Below, piece after piece: positions 9,076-17,284 of a DNA stretch of 63,493 bases. The stretch lies in NCBI RefSeq assembly GCF_000422925.1, contig NZ_AUGZ01000030.1:1-63493 (forward strand). The letters are read 5' to 3'. The DNA is from Paludibacterium yongneupense DSM 18731 (GTDB lineage Bacteria > Pseudomonadota > Gammaproteobacteria > Burkholderiales > Chromobacteriaceae). A program made the translations under genes and the position numbers. Under the pieces are notes generated by a model. It was not told the DNA's origin. It did no database searches and saw nothing but the letters and a program-made list of their open reading frames with translations. The number at the start of each line of letters is the position of its first letter. The first letter of the stretch is position 1.

Positions 9076-10161
9076 CTAAGGTTCTTTTTGTCCAATGATA
9101 GTCATCGTCCATGGAGTCGAGAAGCGGCTTAACATTGCTTTTCGCATCCGCGGCTCATAGTGACGGGCAATGGCCAACGCGCTTGGGACGAGCACCGCCA
9201 GCAGCAGCAGACCGCTGAGTGGCGCGTACGCCGGCACCCGGTTTTTGAAGACAAAATAGAATATCTGACCGAACGGAATGTGAAACAGGTAGAGAGGGTA
9301 GCTGATTTCGCCGAGAGCAATCAGGAGCGGGCTCCAGCGCGTTTCCTGTCCTCTTGCCGCAATCAGTACCAGTATCGGGAATATGAAGATAATGATGAGC
9401 ACATCGGTGATTTCATCATAGCGCCCGAAAGAAGGGGTCGACAGTATCAGCGCCACGGCAAGCAGGGTGGCCCAGGCGGGAAGGGCTGACGGCAGGTAGT
9501 GCTGCAGACGTTCTTTGTTATGGAACAGATAGATGCCGGCAAAGATTCCGAACGCCGAACGCGTGATACCCGTGCCGAAGCTGGACATCCCCCATGTCGA
9601 CCCGCCGCCACCCGCGCCCTCCAGGAAAATTTCGGCGCTGAGCAGGCCTGCCGCTGCAATCGCAATCCAGGCCAGGCGACTGTTGTCGAGTCGGCGGCGG
9701 AAGCGGGCATAGACGCCGTTGATGACCAGCTCGTAAAACAGGGACCAGTAGGCCCCATTCATCGAATACAGGCTTGTGCTGTCACCGACTCTGGACGGCA
9801 GAAAGAGTGCTGCCAGCATGATCGCGGCAAGGAGCTGCAGGCACGTCGCATTAGACAGCCCGTGCCCGGGGTAGATGACTTTTCCGATTTCGCATGCGCC
9901 ACTCAGTAGCAGCGACAGGATGAATGCCGGGTAGAGGCGCGCGAGCCGAATTTTCATGAATTCGAGTGCCGACAGTGTGCCGTTGGCGATTTTTGCATCA
10001 TAGGCACAGGCAATCACGAACCCACTGAGGATGAAGAAAAGATCGACAGCGAGGTAGCTGCGGAACAGGGAGACGTTCCAGTAATGGCCGGTGTGACGCG
10101 TGAGAACGAAGAGGGCGGCGAGGCCACGGATCCCATCGAGAAAGCAGTACCTGTTTTTCAT
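9076..10161 (-). CDS. Acyltransferase 3 family membrane protein
   Basis: Second membrane O-acyltransferase, 361 residues. It begins MKNRYCFLDGIRGLAALFVLTRH, shows YLAVDLFFILSGFVIA and MKIRLARLYPAF, and has about ten predicted membrane segments; all are hallmarks of acyltransferase 3. The ATG at 10161 is preceded by GGAGG at a good distance, favouring it over the upstream ATG at 10185. Base composition is close to the chromosome average, unlike the adjacent acyltransferase, so the two probably have different histories. Likely modifies the local glycan, but neither substrate nor acyl donor can be read from the sequence. Confidence 0.85.
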   Translation of the reverse strand: MKNRYCFLDGIRGLAALFVLTRHTGHYWNVSLFRSYLAVDLFFILSGFVIACAYDAKIANGTLSALEFMKIRLARLYPAFILSLLLSGACEIGKVIYPGHGLSNATCLQLLAAIMLAALFLPSRVGDSTSLYSMNGAYWSLFYELVINGVYARFRRRLDNSRLAWIAIAAAGLLSAEIFLEGAGGGGSTWGMSSFGTGITRSAFGIFAGIYLFHNKERLQHYLPSALPAWATLLAVALILSTPSFGRYDEITDVLIIIFIFPILVLIAARGQETRWSPLLIALGEISYPLYLFHIPFGQIFYFVFKNRVPAYAPLSGLLLLAVLVPSALAIARHYEPRMRKAMLSRFSTPWTMTIIGQKEP

Positions 10162-10310
10162 AATCGAACGCCCCTCCGATGGCAAGAGAGTCAGTGGTCG
10201 ATCTGATTTTCGGTCGGGGTGGGGAGGAGCGGCAATTGCAGATACGGCAGGTTCGCTGCATTGGTACTAATGAGCGAGCCCAAGATGGTCTCTGTGTTAA
10301 AGAAACAGAA

Positions 10311-10331
10311 CGGTCCGCGGGGAGCGGACCG
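10311..10331 (-). terminator. Hairpin downstream of the methyltransferase gene
   Basis: A perfect 8-bp inverted repeat (CGGTCCGC / GCGGACCG) with a 5-base loop lies 10 bases after the methyltransferase stop. On the - strand it is followed by TTCTGTTTCTTT, a broken U-rich tract, so it probably works as an intrinsic terminator of moderate strength. Confidence 0.65.
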
Positions 10332-10341
10332 GAGCTGGAAC

Positions 10342-11181
10342 TCAGCTTCCTGCTTGCGGGGCGAAGAAGCGTTCGCCCATTTCTTCCAGACCGAGTTCGC
10401 TCAGCAATTCTTGCAAGCGCTGTGTGGGTTGGCGACGGGCCTGCCCCTTGCGCGTGGCGATGATCAGTTCGTTCTTCATCGAGTGTTCCCAGCCGACCAG
10501 CTCGGTCACGCTGACCTGATAGCCATGCGCTTCGAGCTGAAGACAGCGCAGGACATTGGTGAGCTGGCTGCCGAATTCCCTCGTATGCATGGGATGACGC
10601 CATAATTCGGTCAGTACGTTCTTGGCCAGAATTTTGCTCTTGTTCTTGCGCAACACTGCCGCAACCTCAGCCTGGCAGCAGGGCACGAGTACGATGAAAC
10701 GCGCGTCCTTTTGCAACGCAAAGCGAATCGCGTCGTCGGTGGCGGTATCGCAGGCGTGCAGGGCGGTCACGACATCGATGCGTGCGGGCAGCTGGTCCGA
10801 CACGATGGAGTCGGCGACACTGAGATTGAGAAAGGACATGCCGGGGAAGCCCAGGCGCTCTGCCAGTGCGCGCGAGCGCTCGACCAGTTCGTCCCGCGTT
10901 TCTATGCCAAAGATATGTCCGTCGCGGCTTCGGTTTTTGAAGAAGAGGTCGTAGAGGATGAACCCCAGGTAGGATTTGCCTGCCCCGTGATCGACCAGGC
11001 GCAAGGTCTGTCCGTCCTGATCGAGTTCGCGCAGCAGGGGTTCTATAAATTGGTAGAGGTGGTAAACCTGTTTCAGCTTGCGACGGCTGTCCTGGTTCAT
11101 TTTTCCGTCCCGCGTAAGGATGTGCAGCTCCTTGAGCAGTTCGATCGACTGACCGGGGCGGATTTCTGGCATGTCTTGCAT
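10342..11181 (-). CDS. SAM-dependent methyltransferase-like protein (Methyltransf_32 type)
   Basis: Soluble protein of 279 residues. An N-terminal helical part (KMNQDSRRKLKQVYHLYQFIEPLL) precedes a Rossmann methyltransferase core with LVDHGAGKSYLGF as the SAM-binding loop, FGIETRDELVERS, and ALHACDTATDDAI, followed by FIVLVPCCQAEV. This order of motifs resembles the Methyltransf_32 group that includes eukaryotic METTL25/GSTCD relatives. The conserved LHACD and PCCQ segments suggest a specific but undetermined substrate, possibly RNA or protein. It stands alone with its own downstream hairpin. Methyltransferase fold is likely; function is unknown. Confidence 0.75.
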   Translation of the reverse strand: MQDMPEIRPGQSIELLKELHILTRDGKMNQDSRRKLKQVYHLYQFIEPLLRELDQDGQTLRLVDHGAGKSYLGFILYDLFFKNRSRDGHIFGIETRDELVERSRALAERLGFPGMSFLNLSVADSIVSDQLPARIDVVTALHACDTATDDAIRFALQKDARFIVLVPCCQAEVAAVLRKNKSKILAKNVLTELWRHPMHTREFGSQLTNVLRCLQLEAHGYQVSVTELVGWEHSMKNELIIATRKGQARRQPTQRLQELLSELGLEEMGERFFAPQAGS

Positions 11182-11266
11182 GTACGGTTCTCTGATAGGA
11201 CGGCGGTAAGCCCTCTATTTTAGAGAATCTGCGGCTCTCGCGCTGCGTTTTAGCGCGGCAATGCAA

Positions 11267-11286
11267 ATGGGCGCCGCAGCGCCCAT
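11267..11286 (-). terminator. Hairpin after the 59-residue ORF
   Basis: A perfect 8-bp stem (ATGGGCGC / GCGCCCAT) with a 4-base loop lies 16 bases after the stop of the small ORF. On the - strand it continues into TTTGCATTG, a weak U-tract, so terminator function is plausible but not certain. Confidence 0.5.
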
Positions 11287-11302
11287 CGTTTACCGTCGCG
11301 GT

Positions 11303-11482
11303 TTACCACTGAACAGGGTGCTGACCGCTGATTTGCAGGCTGCGGACCAGAAAGCGGATCAATGCGCTGCCCAGACGTTGTTGCCATGCCGGATCAATAT
11401 CGTAGTCGAGGCCGGGAAGGCCGCTTCCGTTCAGAGTCGGAGAATAAACGTTAGCGCTTGCTTGGCTGGACTGGGTATTCAT
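11303..11482 (-). CDS. Small hypothetical protein, 59 residues
   Basis: A short frame reading MNTQSSQASANVYSPTLNGS at the start, a middle section GLPGLDYDIDPAWQQRLGSA and an end LIRFLVRSLQISGQHPVQW. Support for it being real comes from a good AGAGGAC ribosome site 5-11 bases before ATG 11482, a downstream hairpin, an AT-rich promoter-like stretch upstream (about 11520-11570), and an absence of any competing gene. The C-terminal half could form one amphipathic helix with alternating Arg and hydrophobic residues. No transmembrane segment or signal peptide is evident. I do not recognise a family; it is transcribed away from the adjacent FAD oxidoreductase in the same direction. Confidence 0.6.
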   Translation of the reverse strand: MNTQSSQASANVYSPTLNGSGLPGLDYDIDPAWQQRLGSALIRFLVRSLQISGQHPVQW

Positions 11483-11598
11483 GGTTGTCCTCTCTGGGGG
11501 CTGGATGACCTGACTTTAGTTCCTGCACGGCGATAGATAAAATGAATAAATTTTACAAATAAAGTTCCAGTTAGGAATGAAATCGGTTTCGTTACTGC

Positions 11599-12702
11599 TT
11601 ATAGCAGGGTCAGTACATGGTCGGCGATCGCGAGGGAGGCGGTGAGTCCCGGCGATTCCATGCCAAACAGATTGACGAGGCCGGGGATGCCGTGTCGCTG
11701 CGGCCCATCGATGAGAAAATCGGCTGCGGCTTCGCCCGGGCCGCTGATCTTGGGACGGATGCCTGCATAGGCCGGGTCCAGTGCGCCGTCGGGCAAGCCC
11801 GGCCAGTATGTGCGGATGGCGGCGTAGAAGGCATCCGCTTCGGCCGGGTCAACCCGGTAGTCCTCTTCCTGTATCCAGCGGACATTGGGGCCGAAGCGGG
11901 CCTGACCGGCCAGATCCAGGGTCAGGTGGGTGCCGAGCCCGCCCGGTACCGGAATCGGGTAGATCAGGTGGCTGAACGGCGGCTTGCCGCGCAAGCTGAA
12001 ATAACTGCCTTTTGCCATGCGTGCCTGCGGCAGTGCCTGGCGCGGGTACGCCGCGATGGCCGCCGCCAGGCGCGGTGCGGAGAGTCCGGCGGCATTGATC
12101 AGTGTCCGGCACGCGACATCCATCGTCCCGCTCTCTTCGCCGACGGTCAGCACGATGCGCCCCGCCGTGTCGATCCGGCCCGCGACAAGCGGGCTCTGTA
12201 CGGCAAGCATGGCGCCGTGGCGCTCGGCGTCGTGCAGTAATGCCGCCATCAGGCCATGGCTGTCGACGATGCCGGTCGACGGCGACAGCAAGGCGGCCCG
12301 GGCGTGCAGTGCGGGCTCCAGTTCCGCCAGTTCGTCCGGGCCGATCCGGCGAAGGTCATTGACGCCGCAAGCTTGTGCATTGCGGTGAATGTCGCCCAGC
12401 TGTTGCGCCTGCGCGTCGTCGCAAGCGACGACGAGTTTGCCCGGTCGCGCGTGTGCGACGGCATGCTCCTGGCAAAATCGGTATAACTGCGGGCGCCCGC
12501 TGATGCAAAGACGGGACTTGAACGAGCCTGCGGGATAGTAGAGTCCGGCATGGATGACTTCGCTATTGCGCGCACTGATGCCGCAGCCAAAGGCAGACTC
12601 CCGTTCGACTATCACGACCTCGCGTCCGGAGCGGGAGAGCAAACGCGCGCAGGCCAACCCTATGACACCGGCTCCAACGACGACGCAGTCCAGCGTTTCC
12701 AT
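11599..12702 (-). CDS. FAD-dependent oxidoreductase (DAO family, L-2-hydroxyglutarate oxidase-like)
   Basis: Flavoprotein of 367 residues. The N-terminal dinucleotide fold is [20 protein letters not shown] followed by VVIVERE. The segments [27 protein letters not shown] and GIVDSHGLM, and the C-terminal [18 protein letters not shown] and [20 protein letters not shown], match the L-2-hydroxyglutarate dehydrogenase/oxidase branch of the DAO family. It probably oxidises a 2-hydroxyacid and passes electrons to oxygen or quinone; the exact substrate is inferred from similarity only. It is divergent from the solute-binding gene, with 133 bp between the starts. Confidence 0.82.
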   Translation of the reverse strand: METLDCVVVGAGVIGLACARLLSRSGREVVIVERESAFGCGISARNSEVIHAGLYYPAGSFKSRLCISGRPQLYRFCQEHAVAHARPGKLVVACDDAQAQQLGDIHRNAQACGVNDLRRIGPDELAELEPALHARAALLSPSTGIVDSHGLMAALLHDAERHGAMLAVQSPLVAGRIDTAGRIVLTVGEESGTMDVACRTLINAAGLSAPRLAAAIAAYPRQALPQARMAKGSYFSLRGKPPFSHLIYPIPVPGGLGTHLTLDLAGQARFGPNVRWIQEEDYRVDPAEADAFYAAIRTYWPGLPDGALDPAYAGIRPKISGPGEAAADFLIDGPQRHGIPGLVNLFGMESPGLTASLAIADHVLTLL

Positions 12703-12835
12703 GATTTCCTCATGCCCCGAGCGAAGAGACTGCCGGCAGTATAGCGTGGCCCGCTCCGGAAATTGTCACATGTCCCATGTTATCGTGGGGCCGAAGGCAC
12801 AGTGTCCATACTTTTTGTATGCACGGAGAAATGCG

Positions 12836-13714
12836 ATGTGGCTGATCCGGTTTTTACTTCTGTCCGTGCTGGCGCTGTTCGCTGCGAGGGTCTCCAGTGC
12901 GGCGCCGGCTTTCGATATTGTGTATCCGCGCCCCGAGTCCTCCAGCGACCCGCGTTCGCTCTATCCCGAGCAGTTGCTGCGGCTGGCGCTGGAACGGAGT
13001 TGCCCGCAATGCCGAATGCGGCCTTCGTCGTTGCTGCTGATGCAGAACCGCGCTCTGACCGAACTCGGGAGAGCGGATGGGGAGGTCAATATCGCGTGGT
13101 CCATGACTTCGATCGAGCGTGAGCAACGCCTGCTGCCGATACGGATACCTCTCGATCGAGGTTTGCTCGGATGGCGGATTCTGCTGCTGATGCCGGCGAC
13201 CGAAACACGGCTGGCGGCGGTGACCGGACTGGCCGATCTGCGCCGCTTCAGCTTGGGCCAGGAGCAGGATTGGCCCGATACGGCCATTCTGCGTCAAAAT
13301 CAGTTGAATGTGCAGGCTAGCGCACAGTATGAAACCCTGTTCAAGATGCTGGTGGCTGGCCGCTTTGAACTGTTTCCCCGCTCCCTGATCGAGATCGGGC
13401 AGGAGGCGCGGCTCCATGCGGCAGAGGGAATGGTCATCGACAGGTATATCGTCATGCATTACCCGACGGCGTTCTATTTTTTTGTGAATCGTGGCAATGT
13501 CGCGCTGGCGGCGACGGTACGGCGAGGCCTGTTGCGGACCCTGGCAGATGGCAGTTTCGAGGCTTTGTTCCAGAAGACATTCGGGGCGCAGCTGAAGGCG
13601 GCGCGCCTCGAGAACCGCCGCGTGATCGAACTGGCAAATCCGCTGCTGCCGACGGAAACGCCCGTCATGCAGTCTGTCTTATGGTTTCGTCCGCGCGGGC
13701 GGTCCGCCAGTTGA
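12836..13714 (+). CDS. Periplasmic solute-binding-like protein (SBP family 3-like)
   Basis: Protein of 292 residues with a clear signal peptide (about residues 1-22, ending VSSAAPA) and a body resembling small bacterial solute-binding domains: FDIVYPRPESSSDPR, ELGRADGEVNIAWSMTS and a C-terminal YFFVNRGNVALAATVRRGL. No ABC permease or ATPase is adjacent, so transport is not implied; similar orphan proteins may act as sensors or have unknown roles. The frame is open upstream, but ATG 12836 has CGGAGAA in place and starts the signal peptide. Function is uncertain. Confidence 0.65.
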   Translation: MWLIRFLLLSVLALFAARVSSAAPAFDIVYPRPESSSDPRSLYPEQLLRLALERSCPQCRMRPSSLLLMQNRALTELGRADGEVNIAWSMTSIEREQRLLPIRIPLDRGLLGWRILLLMPATETRLAAVTGLADLRRFSLGQEQDWPDTAILRQNQLNVQASAQYETLFKMLVAGRFELFPRSLIEIGQEARLHAAEGMVIDRYIVMHYPTAFYFFVNRGNVALAATVRRGLLRTLADGSFEALFQKTFGAQLKAARLENRRVIELANPLLPTETPVMQSVLWFRPRGRSAS

Positions 13715-13727
13715 ACGTGTCAACGGT

Positions 13728-14048
13728 TTAACGCTTGCGGTTTTTTTTCGCCATTCTGGCTGCGCGAGCGAGCGAGGCCAGGTATTGATATCGCGCGATA
13801 TGGAAGCCGGATTGCCAGAAGACGAAGCCGCCGATGGCGGCGCCGACCGCCAGCCCAGGCCCGGGGGCGCCGAGGCGCTCGCCCAGATACTCGCCGATGC
13901 CGGCCAGCAGGCAGGCAAGGACCAGACTTAGCCATGTCTGCCACATGATCAGATTGTGGCCCTGAACCTTGCGCCAGGCTTGCTCGCGTTCCTGTTCCGG
14001 GAGTGCTGCCAGTTCGGGAATGTCGTGAAACGAACGGAAAAAATGCAT
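13728..14048 (-). CDS. Hypothetical small membrane protein, 106 residues
   Basis: Begins MHFFRSFHDIPELAALPEQERE, followed by a hydrophobic segment (MWQTWLSLVLACLLAGIGEY) and a second one rich in Gly and Ala (LAVGAAIGGFVFWQSG), so two membrane helices are likely. It ends with a basic tail KKNRKR that contains an A8 tract in the coding strand. The gene converges on the solute-binding gene with a 13-bp gap. I recognise no functional motif; similar short proteins are widespread as conserved hypotheticals in this order. Confidence 0.65.
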   Translation of the reverse strand: MHFFRSFHDIPELAALPEQEREQAWRKVQGHNLIMWQTWLSLVLACLLAGIGEYLGERLGAPGPGLAVGAAIGGFVFWQSGFHIARYQYLASLARAARMAKKNRKR

Positions 14049-14122
14049 GCAGTGCCCTGTCTAGAAGTAGGGGATCCTGTCGGCCATGATAGTGGGCCGC
14101 AGACATGCCGGCAAGCCGGCTC

Positions 14123-14998
14123 CTAGCAGCGCAGCCAGGCGGCCGGGATGATGTCGGCCGATTCGTACTGTCCGCCGCTGAACCAGCACTGCGGGGCGAC
14201 GACGACTTTGTCCGGGGCCGCGTTCAGCCATGCGCTCCACCAGCTGTAGCTGCTGTTGGCGATAATGGCGTGTCGGCACTGGCTCATCAGCTGCATGTCG
14301 TGAAAGTCGAGCTTGTCCCAGCCGTCGATGAAACTGACTGGCGCACCCGGAATGTTCACGTTTTGTCTGGCCCAGTCCAGGTCGTCCGAGAAAACGAAAA
14401 AATGCGGGGCGGAAACGCGCGTGCGGATTTCCGCTACCGCTCGTGCGTAGTAGTCCAGTCCGAGCGCCTGGAGCGAGGCGGCGGCGTTCGCCGGTTGCAC
14501 ATAGTCGCCGCGCCTTATGTGGATGGCCACGGCTTCGCACGCGCCGATTTTTTGCTCCCAGTCGCGCATGATCGCGTTGTCCGTGGCGGGGAAGCGCAAC
14601 GCCTTGCGCACGGCGGGGGCGTGATCGTCGAAATAGCGTTCGCTCTGAAAAAAACCATCGAGGATGTAGACGCTGCCGCGTGCGTCGGCAAAGAAATCCG
14701 GATTGATATCGTGCCCGTTTTCGGTAAATAGCCAGCGACCGAGCAACGGGGGCTTGCCATTGCGCTTGCGTTTCCGGTCCAGTATCACTGCCGCCTCCAT
14801 CAGACAGCACAACAGCTTGCCCAGGTTGGCCTGGGGTGCATTGAATGCGCCGAGCGAATAGCTGCGGATTTTCTCGGTAAACATGCGGCTGCTGTCGACC
14901 ATGAGGCGCCGGCCCGAGCGTTCCGCCTGAGCAATGCCTGCCGCGTACTGGAACATCTGATTGCCAAGTCCACCGCGGAGTCGAACGATAACGGTCAT
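14123..14998 (-). CDS. Alpha-1,2-fucosyltransferase (GT11)
   Basis: Glycosyltransferase of 291 residues that moves fucose from GDP-L-fucose to galactose-type acceptors. The N-terminal IVRLRGGLGNQMFQYAAGIA and the motif VAIHIRRGDYV (HxRRxD, donor binding) are diagnostic for GT11, and FFVFSDDLDWAR and IIANSSYSWWSAWLN complete the family pattern. ATG 14998 has GAGG eight bases upstream; another ATG lies seven codons earlier. The gene stands alone 7 kb from the polysaccharide operon, behind an AT-rich upstream region and next to a tRNA-Ala gene, but depends on GDP-fucose made by fcl. Confidence 0.92.
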   Translation of the reverse strand: MTVIVRLRGGLGNQMFQYAAGIAQAERSGRRLMVDSSRMFTEKIRSYSLGAFNAPQANLGKLLCCLMEAAVILDRKRKRNGKPPLLGRWLFTENGHDINPDFFADARGSVYILDGFFQSERYFDDHAPAVRKALRFPATDNAIMRDWEQKIGACEAVAIHIRRGDYVQPANAAASLQALGLDYYARAVAEIRTRVSAPHFFVFSDDLDWARQNVNIPGAPVSFIDGWDKLDFHDMQLMSQCRHAIIANSSYSWWSAWLNAAPDKVVVAPQCWFSGGQYESADIIPAAWLRC

Positions 14999-15250
14999 GA
15001 TTCTGCCTCGGTTTGGCATCGTCAGCGGCGACGATGCGACGACGGGAGATGCGCTGTTGTAGCGTGTGGTAAGTGTATAGAGTACATGAAGAGCTATTTT
15101 AAATAAATACAAATAACACTTGATGAATGATGCGTGTTCACAAGGCAGGCTCGGGCGAAATCGGCAAGGCGGGATAACGGAAATACAGGCCGCAGAAGCA
15201 GTGGGACGGGTGGGGCCGGAAGGGGACAACGATATCGGGAAAAAAGGAAG

Positions 15251-15326
<76 letters not shown>

Positions 15327-15371
15327 ACTGGTGTGACTGCCGTCGCACCGTGTGTGCTGCGACGAGGCCGA

Positions 15372-15400
15372 ACTATACCGGTCTGCGTCGTAGCGCACAA
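15372..15400 (-). promoter_or_regulatory. Sigma-70 promoter of tRNA-Ala copy 1
   Basis: On the - strand TTGTGC (15395-15400) is separated by exactly 17 bases from TATAGT (15372-15377). The start site would fall near 15365, about 40 bases before the tRNA. The bases after the -10 box (TCGGCCTCG) are GC-rich, as in stable-RNA promoters under stringent control. Confidence 0.7.
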
Positions 15401-15405
15401 GCCCC

Positions 15406-16575
15406 TCACGGCGTTTTTTGCACGCAGCCTGCCAGTTTTTCCAGATGCTGCTGTGCTGCGCGCAGCGTCGATTCGCGCTTGGCAAAGCAGAAGCGCACCA
15501 GGTGCTGGCTGCGGCCGTCGCCGTAGAACGCCGAAACCGGGATGCTGGCCACGCCATATTGCTCGATCAGCCAGCGCGCGAATTCCATCTCGGTCAGATC
15601 GGGGCGGATATCCGAGTAATCGGCCAACTGGAAATAGGTCCCGCGGCAGGGCAGCAGGCGGAAACCGGCTCGGGTCAGGCTGGTCGACAACATGTCGCGT
15701 TTACGCTGAAACAGCTCCGGCAACCCTTGCCACGGTGCCGAGGTTTTCAGAAAACTCGCGAGGGCATACTGGCTCGGAGTATGTACGGAGAACACGAGGT
15801 ACTGGTGCAATTTCCGGAATTCACGCGTCAACTCGGGTGGGGCCACGCAATAGCCTATCTTCCAACCGGTGGTGTGTACGGTTTTCCCGAAAGAATAGAC
15901 GGCGAAGCTGCGTTCGCGCAGGGCTTCGTACTCCAGGACGCTGTGGTGGACCGCTCCGTCGAACACCAGGTGTTCGTAGACTTCGTCCGACAGCACGAGG
16001 AGGTCGTGGCGTTGCACCAGTTCGCTCAACGCTTCCATGTCCTCGCGTTCGAATACGCTGCATGCGGGATTGTTAGGGTTGTTCAGAATAATCAGCCTGG
16101 TGCGTGGCGTGACGGCATGCTCCACCGCCTGCCAGTCGACGGCGAACGCGGGCGGAGACAGGGGGACGCGTATGGCACGGGCGCCCTGGGCGCGGATCGC
16201 GGGTTCGTAGCTGTCGTACGCCGGCTCCAGGATCAGGGCTTCGTCGCCGGCATGGAGAACCGTGGCGATGACCGTGTACAGGGCTTGTGTGGCTCCGGCG
16301 GTGATGGTGATCTCGGTTTCGGCATCGACGGTCAGCCCGCGCTGCTGCTGGATCTTGTGGGAAATGGCGCCGCACAGCGCCGGCACGCCCGCCATCGGGG
16401 CATACTGATTGTGCCCGGCGCGCAGCGCGGACATCATCGCCTCGGCCAGGGCTTCGTCGCATGGAAAATCAGGGAAACCCTGCGACAGGTTTACGGCTCC
16501 CTGTTCTTGCGCCAGTTGGCTCATGACACTGAAAATCGTGGTTCCGACCTGGGGCAGCTTGGAAACGAGGGCCAT
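15406..16575 (-). CDS. ybdL: Methionine-type aminotransferase (YbdL-like, class I/II)
   Basis: PLP-dependent aminotransferase of 389 residues. It begins with the family segment KLPQVGTTIFSVMSQLA, then VNLSQGFPDFPCDE and HNQYAPMAGVPALC; the PLP lysine lies in YSFGKTVHTTGWKIGY and NNPNNPACSVF holds the conserved asparagine. This combination matches YbdL and kynurenine/glutamine aminotransferase relatives, which favour methionine and aromatic amino acids in keto-acid salvage. It lies between two identical tRNA-Ala genes. A candidate -35 (TTGACA, 16793-16798) lies far upstream without a strong -10. Confidence 0.85.
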   Translation of the reverse strand: MALVSKLPQVGTTIFSVMSQLAQEQGAVNLSQGFPDFPCDEALAEAMMSALRAGHNQYAPMAGVPALCGAISHKIQQQRGLTVDAETEITITAGATQALYTVIATVLHAGDEALILEPAYDSYEPAIRAQGARAIRVPLSPPAFAVDWQAVEHAVTPRTRLIILNNPNNPACSVFEREDMEALSELVQRHDLLVLSDEVYEHLVFDGAVHHSVLEYEALRERSFAVYSFGKTVHTTGWKIGYCVAPPELTREFRKLHQYLVFSVHTPSQYALASFLKTSAPWQGLPELFQRKRDMLSTSLTRAGFRLLPCRGTYFQLADYSDIRPDLTEMEFARWLIEQYGVASIPVSAFYGDGRSQHLVRFCFAKRESTLRAAQQHLEKLAGCVQKTP

Positions 16576-16844
16576 GGTCTCTCCCTTCCGGCGGACAAGG
16601 CCGCAAAATGGTATCGATCGAATTAGAGGGCTGTCTTGTCGCCTGCGGGGTGCGCGAGCCGCGGCGAAAGCGGCGCTGCTTCCTGGCTGTTCCTGACACC
16701 TGGCGCGGCGCGGCGTACGGGACGCGTTGTCGCTGCCCGCAGGGGGCGAGGACGGACTGACAGTGTTCCATACTTCGCTGTCTGCGCCAGTCTGTCAAAT
16801 GCTTCCGTGAGTCCGGCAAGTGCCGATAGGGGGGTGTGCAGAGG

Positions 16845-16872
16845 CAAAAAGCGCCGGAATGGCCCGGCGCTT
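16845..16872 (-). terminator. Intrinsic terminator of the tRNA-Ala/tRNA-Glu operon
   Basis: Nine-base perfect stem (AAGCGCCGG / CCGGCGCTT) with a 6-base loop, followed on the - strand by TTTTT. It begins 12 bases past the CCA end of tRNA-Glu and has the classic intrinsic terminator form. Confidence 0.88.
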
Positions 16873-16884
16873 GTCGGCGGTATC

Positions 16885-16960
16885 TGGCGTCCCTACGGGG
16901 ATTCGAACCCCGGTTACCGCCGTGAAAGGGCGATGTCCTAGGCCTCTAGACGATGGGGAC
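16885..16960 (-). tRNA. tRNA-Glu (TTC)
   Basis: Cloverleaf of 76 bases with GTCCCCA acceptor stem, D-loop ATCGTCTAGAGGCCTAGG, anticodon TTC in the loop CTTTCAC, T-arm GGTTCGAATC and encoded CCA. It lies 21 bases downstream of tRNA-Ala copy 2 and shares its transcript. Confidence 0.95.
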
Positions 16961-16981
16961 GTGGTGTGACGACTGGAATGA

Positions 16982-17057
<76 letters not shown>

Positions 17058-17079
17058 ATGCGCATTCACAGTGCGGGGC

Positions 17080-17108
17080 ATTTTAAGCAAGAGTGCGCCG
17101 GCTGTAAA
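17080..17108 (-). promoter_or_regulatory. Sigma-70 promoter of the tRNA-Ala/tRNA-Glu operon
   Basis: On the - strand TTTACA (17103-17108), a 17-base spacer and TAAAAT (17080-17085). The next bases GCCCCGC form a GC-rich discriminator typical of growth-rate and ppGpp-controlled stable RNA promoters. The start site would lie about 15 bases before the tRNA. Confidence 0.8.
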
Positions 17109-17256
17109 GGGGGAGGCCGATTTTGGTTTTTTGGGCCGGGCTGCCGCGTGCACGGCGAGACGGGCAGAGCGGCCGGATACCGGTGCAAACGGTGCCCGGT
17201 CGGCGAGCTTGCGCGGGAAATCGCGATGACTTCACGATCGTGGGACGGCGTCCGGT

Positions 17257-17262
17257 TATAAT
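17257..17262 (+). promoter_or_regulatory. -10 box of the hpn operon
   Basis: A perfect TATAAT lies 22 bases before the hpnC start codon, implying a short leader. No good -35 hexamer is seen at 16-18 bases; TTCACG at 17231 is too far. An activator or weak promoter is possible. Confidence 0.5.
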
Positions 17263-17284
17263 CGCTCTTTTTCAGGGGGACGGA

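Noticed and set aside
14100-14122. GC palindrome after the fucosyltransferase gene as terminator
   Set aside because: The loop would be two bases and there is no U-tract.
16576-16844. Possible riboswitch in the long ybdL leader
   Set aside because: I looked for SAM-I, SAM-II and SAH islands on the - strand and found none; only a weak -35 is seen.
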